A stretch of DNA of 64,000 bases from Bacteroidota bacterium (GTDB lineage Bacteria; Bacteroidota; Bacteroidia; UKL13-3), in assembly GCA_027488905.1 (NCBI GenBank), contig JAIYAT010000031.1, positions 1 to 64,000 on the forward strand, written 5' to 3'. A model generated the notes under the pieces. The model saw only the letters and a list, made by a program, of their open reading frames with translations. It had not been told where the DNA came from and made no database searches. This document shows, one piece after another, positions 38,432-47,829 of the stretch; position 1 is the first letter of the stretch; every line of letters starts with the position of its first letter. Made by a program: the position numbers and the translations under genes.

Positions 38432-38818
38432 ATGGCATTAGATGTGATTGGCAAAATTATCCAAGTGATGGATCCTGTAAGAGGTACAAGCAAAGCTGGA
38501 AAAGACTGGGTGAAACAAGAATTTGTACTTGAAACGCAAGAGACTTATCCTAAAAAGATTTGCATAGGAATGATGGGTGATAAAACAAATGAAATAAGCA
38601 AGTTTCGTGTAGAGGATGTGGTTAAAGTTCATTTGAACCTAGAGTCTAGAGAATACAATGGTAAATGGTACACCAATGTAAATGCTTGGAAGATAGAGCA
38701 GGCAATGGCAAGTAATGGCGGGGCAAATAGCAATATGAGCAGTTCACCTGTAAATCCAGAGCCAGATATGAATTATGGAAATTCGGCAGATGCAAGTGGC
38801 GATGATTTGCCATTCTAA
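38432..38818 (+). CDS. DUF3127 protein with SSB-like C-terminal tip
   Basis: 128 residues. The first ~95 (VIGKIIQVMDPVRGTSKAGK, WVKQEFVLETQETYPKK) form the DUF3127 OB-like domain. A Ser/Asn/Pro-rich tail then ends in DDLPF, close to the acidic-hydrophobic tip DDDIPF of single-stranded DNA-binding proteins. The family is Bacteroidota-centred and uncharacterised. The resemblance in layout to SSB (OB domain, flexible tail, DD-x-PF tip) suggests single-stranded nucleic acid binding and contact with SSB-partner proteins. This is inference. Confidence 0.8.
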   Translation: MALDVIGKIIQVMDPVRGTSKAGKDWVKQEFVLETQETYPKKICIGMMGDKTNEISKFRVEDVVKVHLNLESREYNGKWYTNVNAWKIEQAMASNGGANSNMSSSPVNPEPDMNYGNSADASGDDLPF

Positions 38819-38833
38819 CAAAACTCAATTACT

Positions 38834-39742
38834 TTGATTCGCTACCTATCTCATAAAGAGATTGACTTAGAAAAATGGGACCTGTGTTTAGAGCAGGCCT
38901 CTAATTCGCTTGTATATGGTTATTCATGGTATTTAAACCAAGTATCTCCAGAATGGGATGCTTTGGTTTTAGATGATTATCATGCTGTGATGCCCCTTAC
39001 ACAAAGCAGAAAGTATTTCATTTCCTACTTATTTCAACCGTTTTTTACACAGCAATTGGGAGTTTTTGCTAAAACACAAATTAATCAAGACTTAATACTT
39101 GATTTTGTTTCAGCGATCCCTTCAAAGTTTAAATTTATTGAGATTAGTTTAAATGAGCAGAATTACTTTTTGTCAGAGAATTACAAACTGATTAAGAGAA
39201 AAAATTACCTGCTTAATTTGAATAAGCCATATGATAAATTGGCTAAGGATTATAATAACCAAGCCTTAAGAAATTTAAAGAAGTCGCGCAAGCAGGAAAT
39301 AGAATTAAGAGCAATTCAATTTAAAGAAGTAATTACTTTTTATAGAATACATAAGTCGGAGGTTACTTTGGGTGTAAAATCCGAAGATTATCAAGCTTTA
39401 GAAAGCCTAATGGAAGTGGCTTGGAAAAGAGGAAAGCTATTTTCTAAAGGGGTATTTTCTAAGTCGGGAGAATTGTTAGCATGTGGAAGCTTCCTCATGC
39501 AAAAGGGCAGAATTATTTTTTTAATTGGAACTTCATCTGCTAGTGGAAGAGAAACTGGTGCTATGCACTATTTAATGGATTCAATTATTTTTCAATTTGC
39601 TAACCACAAAATGCTTTTAGATTTTGAGGGTTCAGAAATACCTGGAATAGCAAGATTTTATAAAAGTTTTGGTGCCATTAAAACGCATTATTTTAGATTA
39701 AAGAAAAACCGTTTGCCTTGGCTAATAAGGCTATTTAAATAA
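38834..39742 (+). CDS. FemAB/GNAT-like acyltransferase-fold protein
   Basis: 302 residues, soluble. The C-terminal half (GELLACGSFLMQKGRIIFL, GAMHYLMDSIIFQFA, LDFEGSEIPGIARFYKSFGA) resembles the FemAB/BioF2-like acetyltransferase fold. The N-terminal half is a diverged copy as in two-GNAT proteins. The start is a TTG at 38834, 15 bases after the DUF3127 stop; the first in-frame ATG is more than 50 codons later and would remove conserved strands. Substrate unknown; cell-wall or small-molecule acylation is possible. The next gene begins five bases later. Confidence 0.65.
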   Translation: MIRYLSHKEIDLEKWDLCLEQASNSLVYGYSWYLNQVSPEWDALVLDDYHAVMPLTQSRKYFISYLFQPFFTQQLGVFAKTQINQDLILDFVSAIPSKFKFIEISLNEQNYFLSENYKLIKRKNYLLNLNKPYDKLAKDYNNQALRNLKKSRKQEIELRAIQFKEVITFYRIHKSEVTLGVKSEDYQALESLMEVAWKRGKLFSKGVFSKSGELLACGSFLMQKGRIIFLIGTSSASGRETGAMHYLMDSIIFQFANHKMLLDFEGSEIPGIARFYKSFGAIKTHYFRLKKNRLPWLIRLFK

Positions 39743-39747
39743 AGATT

Positions 39748-40641
39748 ATGAAACTTGCCGCCATAGACATAGGCTCTAATGCAGTTCGGTTACAAATAGT
39801 TCGGGCAACTAACGATTTAGGTTCAGACCGGTTTAAAAAAATTGAGTTTTTAAGAATTCCGGTACGTTTGGGGGATGACGCTTTTAAGGATAAGAAAATA
39901 AGTAAAGAAAAGCGGAAAATTTTCTTTAAGGCTATGCAAGCGTTTCAGTTAATAATGGATGCCTTTGAAGTAGATTACTATATGGCATGTGCAACAAGTG
40001 CTATGCGCGAGGCTTCCAACGGAGAGAAAATTGTGCAAAGGGTGCGGGAGGATTTTGGGTTAAAGATTGAAATTATTGATGGCAAAAGAGAAAGTGAGCT
40101 TATTCTTCGCTCAATTGACCATGTATTTGAGGCACAGAAGAATTATCTTACCATTGATGTGGGTGGAGGCAGCACTGAAATGACAGTTATTAAAGACAAG
40201 AGGGTTTTAAATGCTGTTTCTTTCGATATAGGTACGGTAAGATTAATGGATGGAGCAGTTACTGAAAAAACTTGGGCTACTATAGAAACTTGGGTCAAAA
40301 CGAACACTAAAGACTTGCCTGACTTAGAAGCTGTAGTGACAAGTGGAACCATTAATAAGATTTCTCATATTATAAATGAAGATGCCTCGGAAGGTGAATT
40401 TACAAGGGATCAACTCAAAGTCTTTCATCGAAAAGTTTCAAAAATGGCGATTGATGAAAGAGTTACACAACTTAAACTCAATCCAGATAGGGCAGATATT
40501 ATTGAATTGTCTGCTGATATCTATTTAAGGATATTGAATTGGGCAAATATCGTTAAAATAAAAAGCCCCGAAAATTCGGGGCTTAAAGACGGTATAATAA
40601 ATGAGTTATTTAACACCTACCAGTTCAACATCAAAAATTAA
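39748..40641 (+). CDS. Ppx/GppA-family exopolyphosphatase-like protein
   Basis: 297 residues of the ASKHA ATPase fold. IDIGSNAVRLQI at the N-terminus and LTIDVGGGSTEM near 133-144 are the phosphate-binding loops. It has only the two-lobed core and lacks the HD domain of long Ppx. Members hydrolyse polyphosphate or pppGpp. The last 36 bases overlap the tail of the convergent FKBP gene, and an intrinsic terminator of that gene lies within the codons for KSPENSGL. The minus-strand role of those codons may constrain this C-terminus. Confidence 0.88.
   Translation: MKLAAIDIGSNAVRLQIVRATNDLGSDRFKKIEFLRIPVRLGDDAFKDKKISKEKRKIFFKAMQAFQLIMDAFEVDYYMACATSAMREASNGEKIVQRVREDFGLKIEIIDGKRESELILRSIDHVFEAQKNYLTIDVGGGSTEMTVIKDKRVLNAVSFDIGTVRLMDGAVTEKTWATIETWVKTNTKDLPDLEAVVTSGTINKISHIINEDASEGEFTRDQLKVFHRKVSKMAIDERVTQLKLNPDRADIIELSADIYLRILNWANIVKIKSPENSGLKDGIINELFNTYQFNIKN
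40551..40584 (-). terminator. FKBP operon terminator embedded in the ppx/gppA gene
   Basis: On the minus strand AAGCCCCG pairs with CGGGGCTT over a six-base loop, followed by TTTTTATTTT. It lies 22 bases after the FKBP stop and inside the convergent coding sequence. Confidence 0.88.
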
Positions 40642-41457
40642 GGTTGAATTTGGAGGTATTACACTTCCAGCTCCATTTGCTCCATAACCAAGTTCGCTTG
40701 GAATAATAATACGCATTTTATCACCAACTTTCATCAATGCAATTCCCTCTTCCCAGCCTTTGATTACCATGCCTTGGCCTAAAGGGAAACTAATAGGGTC
40801 GCCACGCTCAACTGATGAGTCAAATTTACGGCCATCCATAAGGTAACCGGTATAATGAACATCAACTGTTTTTCCATTTTCTGCTTGAGGTCCATTTCCT
40901 TTTTCTATGTAAACATATTTTAATCCGCTTGCTGTAGTTAAAACTTCTTTACCTTCTATATTAAATGGCACAGCTACAACAGGAGATTTAGTTTCAATAA
41001 CCTCAATTTCAAAAATAAGCGTGCTGTTTGATGGAATTTTTCCCATAGCACGGTCTCCATATCCAAGTCCTGAAGGCACAGTTAAAATAGCTTTGTCTCC
41101 CACATTTAATAATCTTAAACCTTCATCCCAACCTAGGATTACTTGTCCGCCACCAACTTTAAAAGAAAAAGGTTGGTTTCTATCCTTTGAGCTATCAAAC
41201 TTTGTGCCGTCAGGCAAGGTTCCAGTGTAATGAACCGTTACCATGTCACCTGCCTCAACTTTTTTACCAGTACCCATTTCCAAGAGCTTATATTTTAGCC
41301 CAGAGGGTGTTGTATATTCTTGCTTCAATTTAATATTTCTTTTAGTGGTTTGACCCGATTTGTTTTTTTTCTTGTCGTCAGCTTTTGCATTGTCGCTTTG
41401 TGCTGAGGTGTTGATTGATAAGAGAATCAGAGCACCAAGGATAATTTTTTTTATCAT
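40606..41457 (-). CDS. Exported FKBP-type peptidyl-prolyl isomerase with two FKBP domains
   Basis: 283 residues. A signal peptide (to NTSAQ) is followed by a Lys-rich linker, then FKBP domains at about 50-155 and 175-283, each with a VHYTG...DG...FDSS core and a GYG loop. Both keep the main active-site aromatics. They speed proline isomerisation during folding of exported proteins. The start overlaps the end of the next FKBP gene by four bases (ATGA). Third gene of nrnA-FKBP-FKBP. Confidence 0.92.
   Translation of the reverse strand: MIKKIILGALILLSINTSAQSDNAKADDKKKNKSGQTTKRNIKLKQEYTTPSGLKYKLLEMGTGKKVEAGDMVTVHYTGTLPDGTKFDSSKDRNQPFSFKVGGGQVILGWDEGLRLLNVGDKAILTVPSGLGYGDRAMGKIPSNSTLIFEIEVIETKSPVVAVPFNIEGKEVLTTASGLKYVYIEKGNGPQAENGKTVDVHYTGYLMDGRKFDSSVERGDPISFPLGQGMVIKGWEEGIALMKVGDKMRIIIPSELGYGANGAGSVIPPNSTLIFDVELVGVK
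41347..41356 (-). repeat. GGGTCAAACC variant (minus orientation)
   Basis: Inside the two-domain FKBP gene. Plus-strand GGTTTGACCC; oriented flank TC before it keeps T at -2. Confidence 0.7.
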
Positions 41458-42290
41458 TTGTTTTCAACTTTAATTAATTCAACGTCAAAAAGTAAAGAAG
41501 CGTATGGAGGGATTGGGCCACTACCAAATTCACCATAAGCTAGATTCCAAGGAATTAAAAATCTAAAGGTTTCTCCTTCTTTCATTAATTGTAAACCTTC
41601 GTCCCAACCTGGAATAACCATACGTTGTCCTACGTTAAACACGAAATCTGGTTGACCTTCTTTGGTTTGGTCAAAAACTCTTCCATCTAATAAGGTACCT
41701 TTATATTTAACTGTTACCTTATTTCCTGAAGCCACTTTCTTGCCATTTGAAGACTTGATAACAGTGTAGCGCAATCCGCTAGTGGTAGATTTTAGGTCTG
41801 TATTTGAGCCAATAAATTGTTGAAATGCAATTGAATCCGAAAGTCTAAATTCTTGGTTACGCATTTCTATTTTTTTTCTAATTTCCTCTTGGCTGTAAAT
41901 GTCTGTAACACTAACTTGGAATTTAATTCTATCTGCACCAGTAATGCCAGCAGGTAACGGCTGCCTAAAACTCTTTGAATAGAGTGTGTCTGCATTTACA
42001 AAGAAAGTTGCGCTATCGCCTTTTTTAAGCAAAGAGAATACACTCCCTAGCGTTGGTTCATCAGATGGAATCTCAAAAGGTTTATTTTCAGCATAAGAGT
42101 TAAATAATTGAGAATCTGTACGCTCAACATGAACTAACATGTTTATGGTTAAAATATCTCCTTTGGCTACCATTCTAGCGCCTTCTTCTGTTTTGTGAAT
42201 TTGGTACTCAATACCATTTTCTGTTGTTTCTGTGCTGTCACAAGCTGCAAGCAGCCATACCATTGCACCAATTGCAAGTAATTGTCTCAT
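41454..42290 (-). CDS. FKBP-type peptidyl-prolyl isomerase lipoprotein
   Basis: 278 residues. Lipobox LAAC gives lipidated Cys17. An N-terminal FKBP-like region (~25-150) is diverged, lacking the VKYKG core, while the C-terminal FKBP (~165-278) has VTVKYKGTLLDGRVFDQT and LAYGEFGSGPIPPYASLLFDVEL. Such lipoproteins include the GldI-type gliding accessory proteins of Bacteroidota, though that identity is not shown here. Coupled by overlap to the downstream FKBP gene. Confidence 0.87.
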   Translation of the reverse strand: MRQLLAIGAMVWLLAACDSTETTENGIEYQIHKTEEGARMVAKGDILTINMLVHVERTDSQLFNSYAENKPFEIPSDEPTLGSVFSLLKKGDSATFFVNADTLYSKSFRQPLPAGITGADRIKFQVSVTDIYSQEEIRKKIEMRNQEFRLSDSIAFQQFIGSNTDLKSTTSGLRYTVIKSSNGKKVASGNKVTVKYKGTLLDGRVFDQTKEGQPDFVFNVGQRMVIPGWDEGLQLMKEGETFRFLIPWNLAYGEFGSGPIPPYASLLFDVELIKVENK

Positions 42291-42301
42291 GTTATTTTGT
42301 A

Positions 42302-43312
42302 TTAATTTAAATAATTTTTGTATTCGTTTAAAGCAGCTTTAAATTTTATTTCAACCTGGTCAATAGGTTCAAGGCTTTCTCCACCAGCGGCATTGAAATG
42401 TCCCCCTCCATTGAAGTATTTCCTTGCAAATTCATTGGCTGGGAAACTATCCTTAGACCTAAAACTCATTTTTCTAGCTACTGTTCTATCAATAATAAGT
42501 ACTGAAAGCTTTATTCCAGTTATGGATAAACCATAATTAACTAGGCCTTCACTATCTCCTGTAATGATTTTAAATTTTTTAAGATCCTCTGCAGTAACAG
42601 TAATCAAGGCAGTATGGTATTCAGGAAGAATTTGTAACTTTTCGCTTAGACAAAAACCTATAAACCTTGTTCTGCTTTCTGAATAATTATCATAAATGGC
42701 TTCGAAAATTCTATTTGATTTAGCGCCTTTTTCCAATAATGTAGCTGCAACTCTATGCGTAGTTGCTGTTGTGGAACCATGTTTAAAAGAGGCAGTATCA
42801 GTCATTATTCCTGCATAAAGGCAAGAAGCAATGTCTTCGTCTATGACAGAGACATCTCCCATTAATTCAATTAGCCAAAAAATAAGCTCGCAGGTGCTGC
42901 TTGCTTTAGTAGTCCATAATCTGAATTGTTCAAAACCTTCTGGTTCTAGGTGATGGTCTATCAAAACCTTGATGGCTTTACTTTGAGCAACTAGTACCCC
43001 TAATTTATTGATTCGTTTTAAAGCATTAAAATCTAAACAAAAGATTATATCAGCCTCTTCAACTAATGATTGACTGTATTTTTCTTTTTCTTCAAAATTG
43101 ATAACAGCGCTTTCTCCTGGCATCCATTTTAAAAAGTCACCATAATCAGTAGGCGTTACCACATTGGCTTGGATTCCAATTTTAAGTAGGTAGTTTAACA
43201 ATCCTAATGAAGATCCTAAAGCATCAGCATCTGGTTTGTGATGTGTGGTTATTACTACTTTAGGACTTTTTGAAGCCTTTAAGAGAGGTTGTATTTCTTT
43301 TATATTATTCAA
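42302..43312 (-). CDS. nrnA: DHH/DHHA1 phosphoesterase, NrnA-type nanoRNase / pAp phosphatase
   Basis: 336 residues. The motifs THHKPDADALGSS, CLDFN, the DHH in VLIDHHLEP and the C-terminal GGGHFNAAGG match bacterial NrnA. The enzyme degrades RNA fragments of a few nucleotides and dephosphorylates 3'-phosphoadenosine 5'-phosphate. It heads the three-gene run with the FKBP genes, 11 bases before the next start. It is divergent from ndk. Confidence 0.93.
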   Translation of the reverse strand: MNNIKEIQPLLKASKSPKVVITTHHKPDADALGSSLGLLNYLLKIGIQANVVTPTDYGDFLKWMPGESAVINFEEKEKYSQSLVEEADIIFCLDFNALKRINKLGVLVAQSKAIKVLIDHHLEPEGFEQFRLWTTKASSTCELIFWLIELMGDVSVIDEDIASCLYAGIMTDTASFKHGSTTATTHRVAATLLEKGAKSNRIFEAIYDNYSESRTRFIGFCLSEKLQILPEYHTALITVTAEDLKKFKIITGDSEGLVNYGLSITGIKLSVLIIDRTVARKMSFRSKDSFPANEFARKYFNGGGHFNAAGGESLEPIDQVEIKFKAALNEYKNYLN

Positions 43313-43408
43313 AGCGGGTGCAAATATCTAATAACCTTTGTTTTTCACGCTATTTTTCAATAAATATTTTACCTTATTTCTACTTAACAATAAATTCAAG
43401 TCAAATAT

Positions 43409-43416
43409 TAACTTTG
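43409..43416 (+). promoter_or_regulatory. Putative ndk -7 element
   Basis: TAACTTTG fits TAnnTTTG and lies 20 bases before the ndk start. No clear -33 element is present. Confidence 0.4.
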
Positions 43417-43436
43417 TGGCTTGAATTATAGACACA

Positions 43437-43853
43437 ATGAGTAATATAACATTTACAATGATCAAGCCTGATGCAGTAGCGAATGGCCATATCGGGAAGA
43501 TAATTGATCAAATTTTATCGGCTGGCTTTAAAATTAAGGCTATGAAATACACTAAATTGAGCGTAGAAACTGCAGGTGCATTTTATGAAATTCATAAAGA
43601 GCGCCCTTTTTACAATGATTTAGTTTCCTTTATGAGCAGCGGCCCTATTGTGGCTGCAGTTTTAGAAAAGGATGATGCAGTGCTTTCATTTAGAACTTTA
43701 ATTGGCGCTACAGATCCAAAAAAGGCAGAAGAAGGTACTATCAGAAATAGATTTGCTGAATCTATAGAAGCAAATGCAATTCATGGCAGCGATAGCAATG
43801 AAAATGCAGCGCATGAAGCAGCTTTCTTTTTTAATAGATTAGAGCAATTTTAA
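43437..43853 (+). CDS. ndk: Nucleoside diphosphate kinase
   Basis: 138 residues. Active-site His116 lies in AIHGSDS, and [15 protein letters not shown] and the RNRFAESI segment are typical. It balances NTP and dNTP pools. Single gene with its own promoter and a strong terminator. Confidence 0.97.
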   Translation: MSNITFTMIKPDAVANGHIGKIIDQILSAGFKIKAMKYTKLSVETAGAFYEIHKERPFYNDLVSFMSSGPIVAAVLEKDDAVLSFRTLIGATDPKKAEEGTIRNRFAESIEANAIHGSDSNENAAHEAAFFFNRLEQF

Positions 43854-43861
43854 GTTATTAA

Positions 43862-43895
43862 ACTAAAAGGACTTGCCTAGGCAAGTCCTTTTAGT
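43862..43895. terminator. Perfect 34-base palindrome, bidirectional terminator
   Basis: ACTAAAAGGACTTGCC pairs with its complement across TA with no mismatch, between the convergent ndk and OmpA-type genes. T-rich sequence follows on the plus strand. Confidence 0.85.
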
Positions 43896-43901
43896 TGGTT
43901 T

Positions 43902-45716
43902 CTATTTTCTAAGTAGCTTTAGTTCTACTTGATTTTTGTAAGATTTTGGTAGTTCCAAGGTCTTTTCAGTTTTTAGGTTTGACCCTAAACCTATTGCTAT
44001 AATTCGATTTGTTTCTATTCCTTTTGAAATAAGATATGCTCTTAAGACATTCGCTCTTTCTTGGCTGATGTCTTCTCCAATACCTCCAGTCTCACCAGCA
44101 GTTGGATTTGCATTTATTTGAATTACTGCATCACTTCTATCTTTTAATAGTTTAATTACTTTTTCAAGATAGGCATAAGAACTACTATCTAATTTACTAG
44201 TTCCTTTTTCAAATTTTACTTTTTCTATGGTCTTCGTCAGAACTTTTTGCTCATCTTTTGATAATGAAAGTGAAGTTGAATCAATTTCTGAACAGCCACC
44301 TAAGTCTTTGAAACCAGCTTCATTTTTACATTTATCCTTTTTGTTAGGCACGCCATCATTATCATTATCATATAGATTACCAATGTTTAGGTTCAAACCA
44401 ACTCTATTGCTTACAACATTAGCTGTAGAATAATTTAAATTGTTTATAAATTGATCTGTGTTACCAAAAATTGTTAAAGGTCCTAAGTGGACGGCAATGC
44501 CTGCACTAACGGCCGGACTAAAATCTCTGTATTTAGTAACTCCAGCGCGTAGTTCAAGGAAATGTAATATTCTTTGAGAGAGGTTTACAGATAAACCAGT
44601 GTAAAATTTACCATTTACTTTTTCTCCAAATCCCACAAAACCTGCCGAGGTACTATTGGTTAATTGGTAATTAAAACCTAGATAGTATTTAGTATTTAAT
44701 GCTCGGCGGTAGGAGGTTGATGATTCGTTTGGTTTTGCTAAATTATCTAGAGAATCAACCAAATCTTCTGTCAATTTAGAAATAGAGTCGAAATCAGGGT
44801 CGGTAAATCCTTCAAATTCAAACTCAAAATTCTTAGAATAGGTTTTTGCTTGTTTCCAATTGATTCCTCCAATATCTAAAATTGAGGCAGAAACACTCAT
44901 TTTTTTATTTATTTTATAATCTGCCCCTATGTCAAAAGCAAAACCTCGTCCAACTGGGTCATTAAAGATTGGGTTTATGTAACTACTAGCAGTAGCGCCT
45001 TCAGGCATATTTTGGTAATAGTCTATTCTATCTATACCTGCTGCGCGAAATTCATAATCTAAATTGGCATTTAGTTTATAAACATTTAGATCACCCGAAT
45101 CCGTTTTAAAATAGCCATTTGACCTATAAACCTGAGCATCAAAAAGCCCAATAAGATATTTCCCTCTAACACCCACAGTTAATTTTTCGTTAATTTCTCT
45201 GCTTAAACCTGCATGTATTGACGCATACGTGCTGGTATTTACTTTCATATTATTAAAGCTGATTTCTTTTCCGAATAAGTTACTTGAATTTCCATAATAC
45301 CCAAGCGCAGCAAATTCCTTTGGTACAGAAATATCTTGATTAGTATTTATTTGTAAGCCAAATGAAGTGTACATTTTGTTCATTCTAAAGCCAAAAAGAA
45401 GGAGATTAGCTTCTAAACCAATATTTATATCATTCAAATTGAATTGATTTCCATCTAAAATCTTATTCATGGTTTGATTAAAAGTCTCATCATCTCTTAA
45501 GATGTCATACGCAGTGATTCCTGGCACCATTACCTGAATTTTAGCATCCACGAGTCCTAAAGAGAACATTTGTTTTGAATGATGTGCTGGGTTCAACAAT
45601 GTGGTTTGAACCAAGGATTTAGAGTTATAAAGTGTTAGATTGTTTTGCCCAAAAGTTAGAAAGCTTATGGCTAGAAAGGCAAATGTTAAATTTGATTTGA
45701 TGATTATATTTTTCAT
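43902..45716 (-). CDS. OmpA-family outer-membrane protein with DUF5723-like barrel
   Basis: 604 residues from MKNIIIKSNLTF, chosen for its signal peptide (cleavage near LTFGQ); an ATG 24 bases earlier overlaps the upstream gene. A barrel-like region (~20-440) resembles the DUF5723/PorP-SprF class with LNPAHHSKQMFSLG. A thrombospondin type 3-like calcium segment DNDNDGVPNKKDKC follows near 450. The OmpA peptidoglycan-binding domain (~490-604) has FEKGTSKLDSSSYAYLEKV and the NPTAGETGG...RANVLRAYL core. It links the outer membrane to the wall. Two copies of the repeated word lie inside. Confidence 0.85.
   Translation of the reverse strand: MKNIIIKSNLTFAFLAISFLTFGQNNLTLYNSKSLVQTTLLNPAHHSKQMFSLGLVDAKIQVMVPGITAYDILRDDETFNQTMNKILDGNQFNLNDINIGLEANLLLFGFRMNKMYTSFGLQINTNQDISVPKEFAALGYYGNSSNLFGKEISFNNMKVNTSTYASIHAGLSREINEKLTVGVRGKYLIGLFDAQVYRSNGYFKTDSGDLNVYKLNANLDYEFRAAGIDRIDYYQNMPEGATASSYINPIFNDPVGRGFAFDIGADYKINKKMSVSASILDIGGINWKQAKTYSKNFEFEFEGFTDPDFDSISKLTEDLVDSLDNLAKPNESSTSYRRALNTKYYLGFNYQLTNSTSAGFVGFGEKVNGKFYTGLSVNLSQRILHFLELRAGVTKYRDFSPAVSAGIAVHLGPLTIFGNTDQFINNLNYSTANVVSNRVGLNLNIGNLYDNDNDGVPNKKDKCKNEAGFKDLGGCSEIDSTSLSLSKDEQKVLTKTIEKVKFEKGTSKLDSSSYAYLEKVIKLLKDRSDAVIQINANPTAGETGGIGEDISQERANVLRAYLISKGIETNRIIAIGLGSNLKTEKTLELPKSYKNQVELKLLRK
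43976..43985 (-). repeat. GGGTCAAACC variant (minus orientation)
   Basis: Near the 3' end of the OmpA-type gene. Oriented context TTA-GGGTCAAACC-TAA. Confidence 0.7.
44390..44399 (+). repeat. GGTTCAAACC word, copy 11
   Basis: Inside the OmpA-type gene, read on the minus strand as G-L-N. Context TTA-GGTTCAAACC-AAC. Confidence 0.85.
45603..45612 (-). repeat. GGTTCAAACC word, copy 12 (minus orientation)
   Basis: Near the 5' end of the OmpA-type gene, encoding V-Q-T. Oriented context CCTT-GGTTCAAACC-ACA. Confidence 0.85.
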
Positions 45717-45729
45717 TTCTGTCCCCTTT

Positions 45730-47805
45730 CTAATTATCACTTAATTTAGCCTTTACACTAAACCCTAGTTGCAGTTTATAATCTGAATAAATACCAACGG
45801 TTTTGTTTCCGCCATTAGTGGTTGTTAGAGCAGAAGCAATGATAATCTTCTTTGAAAGTTTTAGTTTTTCAAGTTGTGAAATGCTCAATGGGATAGAAGC
45901 CACGTAAACCCCACTTTTGTTTACCCTACCATTTGCATCTAAACTGCCAGAAACTAACACCTTAATATTTTCTAATTTAAGTACTTCGGTATTATTGCCA
46001 TTTAAGAATTGAAGGTTTAAAATTGCATCAAAAGGAAATCCATTAGCTGACTTAATCATTAAAATCCCTTCTTCAAATGGGAATTCAGCATCTGTTAAGT
46101 CTGCTTCAACTGTATCACTTAATACAAAGTTGTCAGTCCTAATTTGCAAGGGTAAGTCCATTTCAAAGCCAATGGCAGTATAACCATCTGAACTAATGAA
46201 GTGATTACTTGAATTTGTATAGCCTTGTTCTCCGCGTGCAGTTAATTTAAAACTCAACATTTGTGGTGGTAAAGCAATGAAGTTGTCAATATTTGAAGAA
46301 GTCCTGTCAACTATTTTTGTACCTATAATCTGCTGACCTTGCTGAGATAATGTAGGAAAAGATATTTCAAAAGGAGATAATCCTAAGGATGCTTTTTGGC
46401 CAAAGTCGTTTTCTCCACTAACTGCTAAATCAAGCTGAATTGGGATTCCAAGTGAATTTTTGGTGTGGAATTTAATAATGGGATTATCAAGTTTAAGCCC
46501 ACTGGCAATATCCTTTAAAAATTCCAGTCCAATTTCAATAGAATCTCTTACTAAATCCTTAGCTCCAAAGAAACCTTCTGCATATTTTAATTCAGTTTCA
46601 TCTGTATATAATTGTAACGTAAAAGTGTTTGCTGAGTCAAATGGAAGAATTGTATTACTACTAGTTAATTTGGCAGAATAGGTATAATAGATATTAGAAT
46701 AGTTTTGATCCGGTTTAGTTGTTAAATCAAATTTGATATTCGAAATATCAATTGATCCTTGATTAATACCAATTCCTGTGTAAGGAATAGTTATTGTTTT
46801 AGCGGGCACTGGATTTCCATTAATAGTAGAGCCAGGAAAATTCATGGTTACTTCAATTGGTTCTCTTACCGCACTTGTTGCTAAGTATTTGATTTTACCA
46901 GATTTGAATTCAATTTTACGAAGCCTTTGGGTGCTGTCTTCCCCTGATATAAAAATATACGAACTTGTGCTCTTAAGCACTGCAGTTGGGAATTTAGACT
47001 GACCAGTAATTCCAAGAGCTGAACTCAATGAAAATTGAAAATTTATACTTGAGCTTAAGTTTACAAATACTTGATTTGGACTGCTAGTTGCCAGGTTAAT
47101 ATTCTGAACCCCATAAGCCCAATTTGATGTAATGGTTTTATTTACAAACGGAAATGAATCTATGACCGTGGCATTAGGGTTAATATTGGTAAGGTTGATG
47201 TTTCCTAGTAAAACATTAGCTGGATTTTGCGAATAGACATTTATTGTGATAGCGTTAACTCTAACGGGCAAGGTATTGGTGAAATTTACTTTTACGTATC
47301 CCGCTTGAATATTTATAGAATTAAAACCATTATGAGCTGGCAAAGAAATAATAGAAGTATTTGCATCATTAATGTTTGGAAAAATTGCTGTTGTTCCAGC
47401 AATTGCATTAATTGCATTTCTGTTGGAGGTGTTAAATTCATCTTTTAGTTCACCTAAGGTCCTGTTGGCACTTGTAGTAGAAATAGGTATAGGTAATAGG
47501 CCTAATTTATTAATAACCTGACTAGGTGCTTGAATAGGTATATCTAAATACTTGCCAATTCTAAATCCAAAAATAGAGTCTTCAAAATATTTAAACCTAA
47601 TGAGCCCGTCTGGATCTACACTTGTATAAACAGTATCACTTTTTACCAAATTGTCAATACTCAAAGAAGTAAGGAATAATGGTAATCCAAATTCTGGATT
47701 AAATGTTACCTCATCAAACTTGTCAAAACTTAAATCTTTTTTACAAGCATTTAAAATTGAAAGAAGTGAAAATAAGATAATTAGTTTTTTGTAGTTTTTT
47801 TTCAT
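45730..47805 (-). CDS. Large Bacteroidota lipoprotein of unknown function
   Basis: 691 residues. Lipobox LNAC gives lipidated Cys21 followed by Lys-Lys. The mature part is rich in Ser, Thr, Asn and short beta-strands, with recurring segments on boundary themes such as VKVNFTNTLPVRVNAITINVYS, suggesting several Ig-like beta-sandwich domains. No known domain is recognised. It ends 13 bases before the OmpA-type gene, so the two are probably co-expressed and may act together at the outer membrane. Confidence 0.75.
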   Translation of the reverse strand: MKKNYKKLIILFSLLSILNACKKDLSFDKFDEVTFNPEFGLPLFLTSLSIDNLVKSDTVYTSVDPDGLIRFKYFEDSIFGFRIGKYLDIPIQAPSQVINKLGLLPIPISTTSANRTLGELKDEFNTSNRNAINAIAGTTAIFPNINDANTSIISLPAHNGFNSINIQAGYVKVNFTNTLPVRVNAITINVYSQNPANVLLGNINLTNINPNATVIDSFPFVNKTITSNWAYGVQNINLATSSPNQVFVNLSSSINFQFSLSSALGITGQSKFPTAVLKSTSSYIFISGEDSTQRLRKIEFKSGKIKYLATSAVREPIEVTMNFPGSTINGNPVPAKTITIPYTGIGINQGSIDISNIKFDLTTKPDQNYSNIYYTYSAKLTSSNTILPFDSANTFTLQLYTDETELKYAEGFFGAKDLVRDSIEIGLEFLKDIASGLKLDNPIIKFHTKNSLGIPIQLDLAVSGENDFGQKASLGLSPFEISFPTLSQQGQQIIGTKIVDRTSSNIDNFIALPPQMLSFKLTARGEQGYTNSSNHFISSDGYTAIGFEMDLPLQIRTDNFVLSDTVEADLTDAEFPFEEGILMIKSANGFPFDAILNLQFLNGNNTEVLKLENIKVLVSGSLDANGRVNKSGVYVASIPLSISQLEKLKLSKKIIIASALTTTNGGNKTVGIYSDYKLQLGFSVKAKLSDN

Positions 47806-47829
47806 TATAATTCTTTTTCAATATTTAAA

